In this document: piece after piece, positions 10,831 to 46,280 of the stretch | Layout of the letters: each line of letters starts with the position of its first letter | Numbering within the stretch: the stretch's first letter is position 1 | Assembly: GCF_020740795.1 (NCBI RefSeq) | Contig: NC_067299.1 | Span: forward strand, 11,543,333-11,607,332 | DNA length: 64,000 nt | DNA from: Apus apus | Taxonomy: Eukaryota; Chordata; Aves; Apodiformes; Apodidae | Direction of reading: 5' to 3' | Notes under the pieces: model-generated | Seen by the model: the letters and a program-made list of their open reading frames with translations, nothing else | The model's database searches: none | Told to the model about the DNA's origin: nothing | Position numbers and translations under genes: made by a program

Positions 10831-13800
10831 CACCGGGCGCTGCGCAGATGGGCAAGTCCTGCTTTCCCCTTTATTGCCTTAATCTGAGGGTTGTGCCACC
10901 CTCCGCGCCATAGGCGGCCTGTTCGGGATGGAGTTGGTCGGGGACAGAGCCCAGCAGGGATACGGGGAAGGAGGGGTGAGCACAGCCCTGCTGGGCCATG
11001 GAGCTCCTGGGTCCGTGGGCTCAGGACATGCAGAGCTTAGCTCTGTGGTGACAGTCCCTCCTTTCCCAGTAGTCTCTGCCCCCCTCAGGAGAAGGTGTGG
11101 CAAGATCTGAGCATTTCTGAGGCCCAGAGACCCCAAGGAGAGGCACAGGCACACAGGGCTGCCAGGAAGCATTTCCCCAAACCTGGAATTGATGGCACCT
11201 TCCTGGGCCAGGGGGTGCTGGATGAGCGGTACCAAAGCCCCAGCCTGGCCAGGGAGCCAGATCCTGCAGCCATCAGGGCATGCTGACACCTTGTCCTCTG
11301 CCATGTGCCTCAGCTGTCTGGGGGCCCACCAAAGGAGGTACAATGTCCTTGCCCAACATGTGTCCCAGGGCTCTGTCTGGATATTCAGCTGCTCTTTCAC
11401 ACAGGAGAACCACACCCCCAGGGGCAAAACGCTACTTCCAGTCCAGTGCCTGCTTGGGGCAGAGCCTGGGTGATGCACAGTGGGCCAGGAAGAGGAAGGA
11501 CAAGTGCCACCTGGGCAGCAGGAGGTCGAGGAGAGCTGGGGGTGGGGTCGTGTCGCAAGCCAGTACTGGGGGGCTCTTTGCTGAAGAGACAGACAATGAG
11601 ATCCTTGTTGACCATCAGGTTCTCCGCTCTCTCCTGTGACTTCAGCTGTGGTCTCACTTTGCCATTAGCCTTAAGGAAACATGCCCTCAGTGATTTCCAC
11701 CACCAGGATGAGCCCCCACTCTGCCCTACCAGCCCTTAGTGTCTCCCAGGATGCAAAGCTGCAGGAGCAGACCAGGGAGGTGAGAGGTCTGAGCCAAGAG
11801 CCTGTGATCAATCCCCTGCTACCAAAACCCCAACTGTGTTGGCAGATCAGGGAGTTTAGAGGTGTCTACTTCAATGCAGCTTGGGGCCTCTTTGCACACA
11901 GCATTGAGCTTCCAAGGAGCAGCAGTCCCATCTCCACATACCCTTTGCAGGCCAACCAGCCTGCCTGTCCTTCACAGAGCCACCTCCTTCCACTGCAGTT
12001 CCTGAGCAGCAAACTCCCTGAGGACCCATCATACATCAGAGCTTCTCATTTTCCCTGCAGATCCCCTCAGCAAGGAACATGTCCCACTTCCTCACCCACC
12101 CAACCTCCACCACCAGCACACTAGGAAGCCCTTGGGACAGCAGTCATGGCAGCCATGCCTTGTTTCTGCCACGCTGTGAAAGCTTTTCATAGCTGCTTGC
12201 ACCTCCAAAACCTGCACCCATCCCTGCTGCTGGTCCAAATGGCAGCTGCCAAAAGCTGGCCATGGGCTCCCTCCTCTCCCCACCACATCAGACACACTCA
12301 AGTGGTTTCTGCCCGCAGGACGTGAGCCAGAGGTGCTGGGCAGGATGGGCCACACGTTAGCACAGTGTCCCCAGCTTTGCCATCCTCGGTCCAGCTGTGT
12401 TTCAGCCCAGCCCTGGGCAGACAGGACAGGTACCAGGAGGACAACCCAGGTTATCTTCCCCCACACCTCCATCCTGCCTCAGACAGTTTCCAAGGAAAAC
12501 AGTTTTAGGCTGGTTTGGGGGTTTTTCCCACCCCTCAGCACCTACCCCCAAGTGTCTCCACACCCCTATGGTAACCAGCCATCCCCCAGGACAGCTGGGA
12601 GGAATCTGGGAAAGGCTGAGTTTGTGTGCTGGAAGGCAGCCAGTGAAAGCAGATTTTGGGTGAAGCAGGTCCCAGGCACCTCTGCCTGCTGGCCTTCGCA
12701 CCAGCAAAGAGGTGACAACAGGGGAGGATGCCAGTGTGCAGAGCACTCACAGGAGCAAAACCAGGGGGGTCACCCTGCCTCAGCCACAGTCCCCCCGGGC
12801 TGGAACCCAATGTGCTCGAACACATTCCCCCCCATCTGAAGCCCAGCTTGCCCAAGCTGCAAGACAAAGGCCAAGGTGAGCCACTCCGTGGGTGGTGGGG
12901 ACCAGTGCTCGTGGGCAGGTCCTTGTCCCTGTCCTGTCCTGCAGAGGGACCCCCACGCAGGTGGGGATGGCTCAGCCCAGCGTTTCCCAGCAGCACCGGC
13001 AGCTGCTTCGCAGCGAAACACCGGCTGTTCCGCGGATTTGGAAAGTCACTTTTCTTCCCCTGAGGGAGAGCCAGGGGGGTATCGGTTCTCAAAACTCACA
13101 CAAAGAAATCCACTGGCTCGTGCTTCCTGCCTGCGCTGCTGGGGGCTGCCCTGCACCCCCACTGCCCCAGAGCACCCAGGCTGCTCCGGGTGCCAAACCT
13201 GCAGGATTTCCAGGCCCGGGTGCAATATTTTAGTGTCATTTGGTGCAGGGGGAGGAGATGTCTTAAATTGACTCAGATCTACAGCTCCCTGCCTGCTTGA
13301 CGCTTTCTCTCCCGATTACAGCCTGGGCTGCCACCACACATTTTTCTTCCAATTTCTTCAACATGAGAGCACCCTGCCCTACTTTTCTCAGCAAATAAAG
13401 CTCTGCATCAGTTTGCTTTTAGCTGCTACAAAACCCTGGCAGCTCCAGGACTGGAGTCGAACCAACATGCTCACTTCAGGTGCATTGCAGAGGTCCAACG
13501 CTCGTCTCCGGCAGCCTGCGAGCAATGAGTCACTTGGGCAGCGTGGGCTGGGAGGTTTGCTGCGGGTGTGTGCAAGTGAGAAAGCTGGCAGGGAGGAGGC
13601 TCACAGAGCCAGCCCCATCAGAGGCACCAGCTTTTGGAGGCACCAGTAGCTGCTGCAGGCAGAGGAGGTGCAGCTCCCTCTGGAAGACCATCAGCATTCA
13701 GCTCGGTTGCCTCACTCGTTGCTCTGGCTCTATCACACCTGCACTCGAGCCCCTGCCTTAACACTATATAATCTGGAGCAATTGTGCTTCCTAGCAAGGG

Positions 13801-15675
13801 GTGAGGTCTCTGTGGGGTTTACAAGCCCATTCATCTTCCAGAGGGGCACTGTGACAACCCACGCTCCTCCCTGGGGACAATATCCTAAACAGATTTCCCA
13901 GTTCTGGGCAGTGACTGCATTACTGCAGCTTCCTGGGAAGGGGGAGGTGGCCCACTGAGACCCACACCCGGAGCCCAGCTGAACAAGCCCACCCTGCCCA
14001 GTGCTGGGCCATCTTGTCACCTCTTCTGCACCATGGGGCCAGGGATCAAGGTGGCCTGGGACTGGGGAAGGGATCCTGATCTCCAGCATGGGAGCAGTTC
14101 TAGCACGGCCATCCCCACCCCTGGAGCCAGGGAAGTGGGACACAACCCGGCAAACTACGGGGCGAAAGGCACTGCGAGGTACAGAAGAAAATGGAGCTGT
14201 ATCCGAGGTGTCTCTTGCTCAGGTCCAGCCCCAGCAGCTTCACCCCAGCTCATGGCCAGGCTCCAGTGCTCCTCCACAAAGTCATGCTGCCACCCCGTGG
14301 CACTTGAGGGGGGAGGCTTTGAGCCAGGGTGATCCCAGCTCACCCCATGCCACTCGGGGCACGGCCAGTCCAAAACTGCCCTTCAGAGCCCAGAGGTTTA
14401 TGTCTAAAATATCTAAGCCTGAACATCTTGTGGAGTCGTGCCCTGGGCTGCCGGGACAATCGCACTTCTCCCATCAAGGCCCTTTCCAAGGTGCAGCTCC
14501 TGCCCAGTCTCTGCAACCAAACAAGCCCAGAGGATAATTATCAGGTAACTCAAGTCCTTTGGACGTTCACCAGGGATGTGTGAAAAATCAGTCAACTCGC
14601 TCCTCTGCCCAAGGACACAAACCTCCTGTTCCAACTTCCCCAGAGTTGGCTCTGACCCCTGGCGAGGGGCTGAAGCACTCAGCTCCTCACACAGAAGGCG
14701 ATCTGCACCTGGGGGCACCTGGTACAGCCCAGCCCACTGCCAACTTGACTCTGTCCTGGTCTACACGGAGCAGATGCTCTTGACGTCAGAAACACGTCTG
14801 CAAGTCCCCGAGATGGTTTAAGACGTATTCCTCTGCAGTGTTTCAGCTCGACCAACGCTGTGGCTCCCTCTGTGCTCACAGCAGTCTTCTGCAGCCACAG
14901 GTCTGCTTCAAACCCCCACAGGAAGCCATGCTCTGCCTGACCTGTAGCACCCGGGGCTCTTTTTTGGGGCCAGCTCTGCAAACCAGAGCAGGACAGAACA
15001 CACTTCACCTCCGCACTCCCAACAGCATCACATTCCCTTTGCTGCAGCCACTTCTATCTCAGAACAAAGGCAGTTTTGGGGCTGCATTGGTATTACACTA
15101 GTTGTCCACAGAAAACAAAAAAATGAACTTTTAAGCTACAGGGTTATCTCAGAAAAAAAAAAGCCAACCAACCCAAAAACCCTACAAAAAACCGAAATAA
15201 AATACTTATTTCACAGAGCTACTGATCTAGAATTCTGCCCCTGGACAAGGCACCTTTTGATTGGTGACTGCTTAGGCAAGAGCCATCAGCTATGGAGGCC
15301 AAACCTCTCAGGAGCCCATGCAGACAGTGCCCAAGCTGACACAATGTGCTCAGTGACCCCTATAAACACCAGGCTGGGTGGGTGTTTCCACCCCTGCTTG
15401 TCCACCTCTGCAAGGCCCAGAACTGCCTCCCAACCACACCAGCAATGGGATCATCTCGCTCTGCCTGCCCTGGAGGCCAGAAATGGGCATGGGAATGTCC
15501 TTCAAGCCTGCTTCCAAATCCCTCATACAGAACTCTGCAGGCCCATGGCACCGTGACCTTCAGATAACTACCTCTGCATGAAATACTCAGCATCATCTTA
15601 CCTATTCCATCCAGCCATGAGCCCATGGGATCTGCTTGTGCTTACAGCAAAAGACACCCCAATTCAGCCAGGGCA
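10830..15675. other. Intergenic stretch, no gene recognised
   Basis: Ordinary sequence with scattered short open frames on both strands, none with a recognised domain. An isolated tRNA-type B box on the minus strand near 13,455 lacks the rest of a tRNA. An A-rich patch lies at 15,110-15,200. No CR1 tail is seen until 15,679. Confidence 0.55.
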
Positions 15676-15678
15676 GGA

Positions 15679-15905
15679 TCACAGAATCACAGAATGCTAG
15701 GGGTTGGAAAGGACCTAGAAAGATGTTCCAGTTCAAGCCCCTGCCAGAGCAGGATCCCCTAGAGCACCTCACACAGGAACATGTCCAGGCAGGTTTGGAA
15801 TCTCTCCAGAGACTCCACAACCTCTCTGGGTAGCCTGTTCCAGGGCTGTCGCCCTCACAGTAGAGTTTTTCTGTGGAACCTCCTGTGCTCATTTGCACCC
15901 GTTGA
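15679..15905 (-). mobile_element. CR1 LINE 3' fragment
   Basis: The plus strand reads CACAGAATCACAGAATG, then GGTTGGAAAGGACCT and CAACCTCTCTGGGTAGCCTG. This is the reverse complement of a CR1 3' end, so the element lies in minus orientation, 5'-truncated as usual. It sits between the MIR142 intergenic region and the SUPT4H1 3'UTR. Confidence 0.9.
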
Positions 15906-16058
15906 CCTCCCTCTCGAGGCAGGAATGTGGCCCATGGCTTAAGATGTGATGGGAATTGCAGGCTCCAAAGGCTGAGTGCAGCCCCCCCACACACCCCACA
16001 GTCCATGGAATTACTGACTGAGCACAGAGAGAGACTCGATTCTGCCAAGACTGTATGT

Positions 16059-16064
16059 TTTATT
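16059..16064 (-). terminator. SUPT4H1: Candidate SUPT4H1 poly(A) signal
   Basis: AATAAA on the minus strand, 277 nt past the SUPT4H1 stop codon, followed by a TCTCTCTCTGTG stretch about 20 nt downstream. This would give a 3'UTR of roughly 300 nt. Confidence 0.65.
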
Positions 16065-16340
16065 GAAGTACTTATACAGCTACATCCCAGCTCTCCTCCA
16101 CACCAACAAGAAAAAAACTCATGCATCACCATTAAATATCCCTTTTCCCACACCCACTCACACCCTTCCCCTTGTCAAGGCTCTAAAAATGACTATAGTC
16201 TATGTGGACTGAAGTGGTATGGCAGAGTCCAAGAGGTACTGAGAGTCCTTCCCATATGCTAAAGCTAAAAGGTTTTGGAGCAGCACCCCATGTGCCTGCT
16301 GTCCCCTGGAATGCAGCACAGGGAAATCCTGCAGACACCC

Positions 16341-21915
<5,575 letters not shown>

Positions 21916-21932
21916 TTGGTCTCGAAGACTTG

Positions 21933-21938
21933 TTTATT
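21933..21938 (-). terminator. RNF43: Candidate RNF43 poly(A) signal
   Basis: AATAAA on the minus strand 407 nt past the RNF43 stop codon, with only modest T/G-richness downstream. It is the first canonical signal after the stop. The mammalian 3'UTR is longer, so a more distal site cannot be excluded. Confidence 0.45.
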
Positions 21939-22344
21939 TTTCAAGTGTTTAGCAAAAACCTGTGGCATGAACATCAAAATAGCAGCTTGCACTCACGCAG
22001 CGAGCTCTCCAGCTGGTGAATCCCAAGACCAGTCTCTCTGTACAAGCCAGCCCAACCAGCCAGATGCCATGGGCTGAAGATGGGCTGCCTGTGCTTTCAG
22101 AGAAGAAGGGGACCTGGAGAACACAGCTCTGTGTTTCTGTGACCATCGCAACGTGGGAACACGTGAGGACACCACAAGTGTGACGTTGTTTATCTGCAGT
22201 CTGCATCTTGGTGTGGGCCATGCAGGTCAGGGCTGGTTATTTTGCGTTGCTGGTGCAGAGAGCAAGATGGGAGGTCCTCTAGTTGGTGCACTGAACATCT
22301 TTGTTTACTCCAGCTCTCCAGTAAGCAAACAGGCCAGTGTTTTA

Positions 22345-39138
<16,794 letters not shown>

Positions 39139-40904
39139 CTGCAGAACAAAAGCAATGGGAAACTCAGGTCTTTGGGCCCAGCACTGCAAAGGGTGACTTG
39201 AGCCCACCACAAATTCTGTGCTGTAAGGACCTGCCCAGAGGGTATAGGACACCCCTGTGGTAGACATCACCACCACTGTGACATCCCACAGCCCTGTCTG
39301 AGTGTCAGTGAGGCTCTGAACACCAGAAGAAGTAAAATACTGACAAAGTTTTGGTCCACCAGGAGAATGTCCCAGAGAAAGGTGGAGTTTATACCTTTCT
39401 GGTAGCTGTGCTCAGGTCTGACTTTGTCCCAGGCACAGAAATGCAAAGCCAGAGCAGCCCGTCAGACCACAGCACTTGACTCCTGGGACAGAGCATCCCA
39501 ACAGCACAAGTCATGGTGCTGCTAGGTCTGCCAGCATCCTTGAGCAGCAGGACTCTGCCTGCAGCCAGCTTGGTCCCTGCCAGAGCTCTGGACAAGGCAA
39601 AGGTACCACAACTAAAGCAAACTTCTGGTGCACTCCAAGATTCAGCACTTCTTGCTTTTCAGCCACCAAACTCAACAGCTTTATGATAGACTTGCAGAGG
39701 AGAAACCAAAGGAGGGAGTGAAAAAACTAAAAGCAGGTAGAAAAGTCCTAGAAATGAGAAGGCTCCCAAATAACCCCATGCTTTACCCCAGCAACAGTAG
39801 GTGCTGGCTCCACCAAGACCAACATGGCATTGAGGTGCCCGTGATCCTACTGGATTTACCAAGCTATGTCATTACTTTTATACTCTGTTTGCTTGCCTGG
39901 GAGTTCTCCTGCTTTTGGTTAATGTATTATTTTAATAACCACAGAGAAAAACACAAAACAGGAAATGCAAAGAGTCTCATGATACATCCAGTAATCGAGA
40001 AATAACCCTCCCGCCAGAGTTATCAAGTTTTCCTGGGTTGCTCCCGAGCCCAGAGGAGCCCAAGCCGCTGGCACTGGGGATGAACCTGCACTTCCTGGCT
40101 CTGCCTGGAGCTGTGTCTGACCCTGCGTGGGAATGGCCTGGGGTGCTGTGACGTCCCTAGGGTAGTGACCCTTCAGGGTGAGGGACAATCCTGCATGCTG
40201 AGCAGCCACTCTGGGACAAGGACTGCTGGGCCTGATGGCAGCATTTATGGTAATTAATGGGAATAAGAGCAAGGAGCTGAACTTCTGCAGCTCCAAATGA
40301 GCCTGGGGAGCACATGTAGAACAGTCACAGCTCTTCTGGACACCCAGATAGTAAATCTGGAGAAGACCTGCAGATGAATGCATGATGTTCTTTGATGTTC
40401 TAGTGAGACTGAGCACTGTGGTCTTTCCCTCTCTCCCTCCCCCCAGCCAAGCAGGGGTCCTTTGCTTCAGGCATTCCTGTTCCCACCAAGGGCATGGCAG
40501 GCAGCTGAGACAGCACCCAGAGAGCGAGAGCCACTGGGATCCTGGCCAGCCCAGACCCTTCGTCACCTGGGCAGCTGCCCATTGAGCTGAGGCACTGACC
40601 CCCTCATTATTCTGTGATGAGACGCTAACTAATCACCTCTGAAGGCTGAGAGCCCAGGCATCCTCCTCAGCACCCTGTACAAGGTGACCAGAGGCCAGCT
40701 CGGGAAGATTCTCCTTCATACAAGGGACACAGTCATCAACCACCCCAGCGAAGTGCTCCACTCATCTCTGCTCACAGCTTGTCTCTGGCAGCCAGGAGCT
40801 CCCCTGCAGAAACAGAGGATGTGGAAAGGTCCTGGGAAAGCCAGGCACAGAGAGGTGCTCTCTTCTCACTCGGGGGCTTCATTTATAAAACAGTAGGAAA
40901 AAAA

Positions 40905-41280
40905 GAGATGACCCTGAGAGGTCATCTGGCCCACTTTGCTGCCTGAAGGCAGGATCAGCCAGACCTCAAACATTCCTCAGAGACACTTGCTCAACCTGTT
41001 TTTGAGACCTCCAAAGGGAGACTCCTCACCCACTCCAGGGCTGCCATCTCCTCCACACCAGAAATAATTTTTCTAAAACCTCATCTGAATCAGTTTTACT
41101 GCAGTTTAAGCCTATTAATTTGCACTGAATCAAGGAAAACCATGAAAAAAATAATTCTTCACCTTCCCCCCCCTCCTCTCCAAGAACATTTAAGCATTTC
41201 TGTTCCCCTTCCTGTTCAGAAAATAATCTCTAGGGACAAGGGCTGAAAAAAGACTTGGAGAAGCAAAGGCCCCAACAGCC
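40905..41280 (-). mobile_element. Diverged CR1-type fragment
   Basis: The plus strand reads GAGGTCATCTGGCCCA, GGCAGGATCA and AACCTGTTTTTGAGACCTCC, recognisable as the reverse complement of an older CR1 3' region. No terminal octamer tail is preserved. Confidence 0.6.
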
Positions 41281-41549
41281 TCAGTTTCCTCTGTCAAGAA
41301 ACTCAGAGAACTCACTACCCTTCCTTTACGGGGGATGAATCAAAGTGATTTATTTGATTTGAAGTGGCAGTAAAAATGTTATAACCAATCTGTAAGGTAG
41401 GCATGGAAAAAAGAAAAGGACAAGAGAGTGTTCACCAAAGGGCTCTAGAAAAATCATTAACTAAACTGGTGAACTGTTAACACCAACACAGAACTCCTCA
41501 CTAAATTGACCACAATACCAGAAAAATTACCTGTAGCAAATACCAACTG

Positions 41550-42460
41550 AATTTGAAGAAGTTAGAGGGATGCAGGGAATGGCAGACCAATAATCCTGAC
41601 TTCCCTGCCAGAAAAAATGGTAGAAAATCAGCATAATGAAGAGAACTACCAGTGCTTTGGAAAAGGAGAGTGAGGCTGCACAGACCCATGGGGCTCCTCA
41701 AGGCAGCCAGCAAGTGTGGGGACACAGGTAATTCAGTTAATGCCAAACTCTGGCATCTCCTCTTCTGTCCTCCTACCAGGTCAAGGCTATGGAAGATGAC
41801 AGAGCATCATGCAGCTCTACCCAGGGCCATCTGTCTCCACAAGTAAGAAGAGAAGAAAGCAGGTCAGCCTTTGCAATGGAGTGAATGTACCAGGACAGTC
41901 CCAGAAGTTGACTGTGTTCTCCAAATATTCACAAAGGACTTGGAAAATGAGAAGAATGATGAAGTGTCCAAATTTTTCAGTAATAGATAAATATGCAAGT
42001 TGTTAAATATTAAAACTGTCTGCAAAGGGATCTCATGGTACTGACAGACTGAGAAAACATGCAGGTATGAAAAAACATATCTAGCTATTTTACAGAGGGA
42101 TGAGCTCCAGGTTAGCTCTTAACAAACAGGAAGGATCTTGGAGTCATTGAGGGGAGTTTTATGGAAACTGTTGTTGAATCACCTGAAGTGGTCAGAAGGC
42201 AAACAGACTGTTAGGCATTAATGTAAAAAACAAATTAAAATAAGATTTCCTAGATAAAGCTGCAGTGTGTCAACATCTTGAATATTACAAGAAGTCCTGC
42301 TCACTCCATCTTAAACAGAGGACACTATTTCTGTACAAGTAGAGATGAAATGAACAAGAATTTGTCAGCTTAGTGCAGATGGGATATGTTAGAGCTACAT
42401 AAAGTAATGAAAAATATGGAGAATTCATGGCACAAAAGACCAAGAAGAGCTGGTAAAAGC
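41550..42460 (+). mobile_element. Ancient CR1 ORF2 fragment (reverse transcriptase region)
   Basis: Highly decayed, but several landmarks of the old amniote CR1 consensus occur in the right order: GGCAGACCAATAATCCTGAC, GATGAAGTGTCCAAATTT, AAGGATCTTGGAGTCATTG, CAGACTGTTAGGCATTAA and ACATCTTGAATATTACA. Stops and indels interrupt every frame. It is much older than the CR1 copies with intact tails. Confidence 0.82.
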
Positions 42461-42479
42461 CAAGATGCAGACCCCAGCC

Positions 42480-45400
42480 CTGGCCCAGGCTGTCCCACAC
42501 TCCCTGCATGTTCTGGGGCTGCAGGAGCACACAGATGGGGTTGTGCCCTGGGGCTGGCACACCCACATGGGATCGAGGCAGCACCACAGCCTGTGCTCAC
42601 CTCCCTTTTGGAGGACTTTTGCCACAAATACTTGGGCTAGAGACCCAATATTAGAACAAAACTGAGGTTCACAGTCAGTGCCAGAGAGCAGGGAGAGACC
42701 CTTCCCACCATGGGCTCTGGCAGAAGATGAGCAGAGCTGGCCACTGCCTCATCTATGGGGACAGTCCTGGACTTCTGACTGGCACCAGCTCTCTGGCCCT
42801 CTCTCTTGCAGGCATGCCAGCACCTTGGATCCCATTGAAGACTTTGAGGGAATAGTCAAGTGTGCAGGGCCAGGAGAAGCACACCATGATTGTGTCCAGG
42901 AGAAACACCAGGACACCAGCCCTCCCTGCTGCAGCTCAGGCCAGGACTATTTTGCTGGCACTGCTGGTGCCACAGTCTGCAGTGACTGGAAATGCTGTGG
43001 TTCAAAAGCTCCTTGGCAGGTGAGTGACACCACAAAACAGAGAGGAGCAGTGAGGAGATGAGCAAGAAGCCTAAGGCACAGCAACGATGCCTTTTGAGGG
43101 TTCACAGCATCTTGGGCAACTCCATCCCATGTCTGCACGTCGGTTCGGAGATGCTCACTCCCCACTGATCTGCTTCACCCAGTTGTGCCATGTCACTGTC
43201 ACAGAGCATGAGGTCATGAGGGCAAAATACAGACATTTTCATATTTGTGGATATCAATGTCTGGCTCAATACACCCTCTTCCCTGCTGGAAGTCTGTCAG
43301 GGCAGCTCTGAGCTAAATAAGTTACATTCCCTCATAGATTTCTATTCCTTCATATGCTTCAAAAGCACAAGTAGAAGTGCCCTACTACCTTCCACCTAAC
43401 CTTTGCTGCTAACACTGACCTTGCTGTGAGAATTACAGACAAGATCCTCTGCTGGGGTCTATCAGGAGATGGAGAAATGATTGCCACAGGCAGGTGCAAG
43501 GCAGAGGTACCAGCTCTGAAAGCCAGATGTGCACCTACACAGTCCATCACCTCCAAGTGTCAGAGCACAGACACTGTCACAACTCCTGGCACCAGGGAAC
43601 CCTCCGGGAACATCTGCATGGCCAGGGTGGAACAGGCCCCATGTTCTTTCCTGGTCATCTCAGTTTCATGACATGCCACCAAAGCAGTGACAGCCCCTGG
43701 CAGGCTCAGCCTGCTGGGCACTGCTGTGCTCTGAGGCACAGGGCAAGACCAGAGAATGCTCCTGCCAGCCCCACCACCCTGCTGGAACTCCCAGATCCTC
43801 TTCCCCAGGTCTCTTCCAGCACTCATGATGTGTGAACATGTTTATTCCAGCACGAGAGGCTCTTCCCAGTTTATTTTAACCCCTCAGCTCTATCAGGTCA
43901 AATGAAGCCACCCTGACACAGAGATCACTCACAGACAGCAGCAGGAACCAGGAGACCAAAGATACCAGAGATGCTGCCAGGACGCTGGCATAGAGCTACA
44001 GCAGAGCTGGAAAGTGCTGTGGCATGCTGCTGGAAGGACACAGGAGAATAAGGAGGGATGAGGCAGGGAGATGAAGTGGATGTTAACCATGAAGAAGATG
44101 GAAATGGGTGGTTGGAAAAGGAAGAGTGCTTCAAGGGGCCCCAGGAAAAACTGCAGCTTCCATGACTCCTGGGCATGAAGCTTAGCCATCAGGATATGGG
44201 GCTTTTTAATTTACCTCCATAAAGTTTCAAGAGCTGTTATAACAGCAAACACACCTTACCCACATGTGAGTCACAGACAAACACATTCACTGATAACAAA
44301 CACATTATTCTTAGAGAGACTCAGGTCCTACCTCAACAGGCGAATAACTCAAGACAACCATCCCAGTCCCCTGAAGGAGTGGCAAGAGGTGGGAGAGGAG
44401 ACAAAGGATCTACAAACTGCCAGTGCAATACTCCTACGCTTGTTCCCTTACATGTGCTCATGAGTATCACTATCTTTGTCCCATCTCAAGGGTCAGCAGT
44501 GCCCAAGGGTTTGATACAACAAACCAGCCCCTAATCAATATCTGCATCTCCTTCTCCTTTTCATTACAAAGCTGGTGAGCAACAAAGAGAAGTGCTGAGC
44601 CTCAAGAGGGATGTTTATTTGATTATCTTATGTGCAGGATTAGACGGTTTAGGTGAGTCACTAAGTCTGGATCTTTTCTGTCTCATTGCACAAGCATGAC
44701 CATGGTGTTGGAGAAACTCTCGCTACACACCTCACTGTCCTACTGACAGTGCTGCTGAAGCAACCTTCTCCTCAGCTCTCCTACGGACAGAGAGGTCCAA
44801 CGCAGGGGCAGCAAGTGTCACTTCTTCTAGCACAGCCACCGTGGTGACAGTAGAGGTCAAAAGGACATTTTTGGCCAAGTTTCATCACAATGTCTGGTTA
44901 TACTGTCTCTGTCTGGTCCACACATCCATTTTGGAATATCAAAGGCAAAGGGAGGTTCTTTGGTCACCCCTGACTCACACCACTAAATGAAAGTAAAGGC
45001 AAGCTGGCCCAAGTCATGGGAGAACAGCTCATTCTGCAGCTGCCTCCAAGCACAATGGAAGCAGTTTGGACTCACAACCCAGTCAACAGCATCCAACCTG
45101 TGCTGATCTGTGCACCACCTCAGATCCCCTATACAGCTCACCTTGTCACTCGGGGACAATGCCACAATGCCACAATCTCCGTACTTCAAGGCTCCCTTAC
45201 ACAATGACCTTCTGCACCATGCTGACAGTGGTTTGGAGGTTAAAACTATTCCACAGAACTCAGACAAGTCTTGCCCCTCAGGAAGAGCTCAAAGCCCTGG
45301 GGAACCCCAGGCTGTGCAGACAGCCTGGCAGCTTGTTGCCATTTCTCCCACCACTCAAAACACAAAGCCCATATTGTCCTTTGGGAGCAACTTATAGGTG

Positions 45401-45850
45401 GCACAGACATATGAGGTCCTCCACAACTGATATGTCAAACACATTTATAGGAGACAGCTCTCACCTAAAGCAACTCAGCAGTTATGGGCCAGATACAAAT
45501 ACTCGTCAAACCCAGATCACTTTGCTGCAGACACTGGAGTATTGTTTCCTCAACTAGCACATTTCTACAGTGGGTTTCAAAGTTAAAGCTTTGAACGTGG
45601 ACACCAGAAAGAGCATTCTTGCTCTTCTAGAAAGAAGATAAGAGAGCAAAGACTGATAATGAAATTCTCCTTAGATTATGCCATAATTTCTTCTGAAGCA
45701 TCACATCTCCAGGGGGCTGCTCCTGGAAGGAAACCATAGGGCTCTCCCAAGGTTGACGTGGACTGAGAAATCCTCTAGGACTCTTCTGCAGATGAAGCTC
45801 AGCAGCGGTGTTGCCTGCACCATTGCTCAGAGGTTACAGAGCCCTGACAT
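42480..45850. other. Intronic stretch, nothing recognised
   Basis: Unique-looking sequence with short open frames on both strands. No exon, repeat tail or CpG island was seen. Confidence 0.5.
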
Positions 45851-45999
45851 GGATCTGAACCACCATTGTGGCCATTTCTGGAGAAACCAGTAATGGCCCA
45901 GAGAAGCCTTATCAGGTCACGAGTGAAACACAGGCCTGTGTCACGTTTGCACATGAACCTGTGCTCACCAGGGAAGAAGCTGCAGGCAGGAGATGGGCA

Positions 46000-46280
46000 T
46001 GGGCTGGAAGAGTCACCCTGCTGGGCCCTCCCGGCTGGCGCAGCGCCTGGGGAGGAAGGTTGCCTGGTCGCCCTCCCCCTTGAATATCCCTGGGCTCCAG
46101 CACCTCAGCCAGGTGCAGAACAAAAGGAAACTAATGATCTAGTTATTGCTTCAGCGCCGAAGGTTTGAAGGTCAGCTGCTCGGCGCTCATTGTACGGGCG
46201 AGCGCTGCCGGCGCTGCCAGGGGAGCTGCCCCGCGGCTGGGCAGGGCCAGCACAGCACAGCTGGCTGCTGAGCGGGGACA
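46000..46280. promoter_or_regulatory. Small CpG cluster in RNF43 intron 2
   Basis: CpG density rises in two bursts, around 46,025-46,075 and 46,150-46,240 (for example CTCGGCGCTCATTGTACGGG and GAGCGCTGCCGGCGCTGCC). It is flanked on the right by unusual non-repetitive sequence. It could be an alternative first exon/promoter or an enhancer. No start codon followed by a convincing donor was found. Confidence 0.35.

Noticed and set aside
13440-13465. Minus-strand GGTTCGACTCC, a match to the tRNA B box
   Set aside because: No A box at the right distance, a poor T-stem and no acceptor stem; treated as chance.
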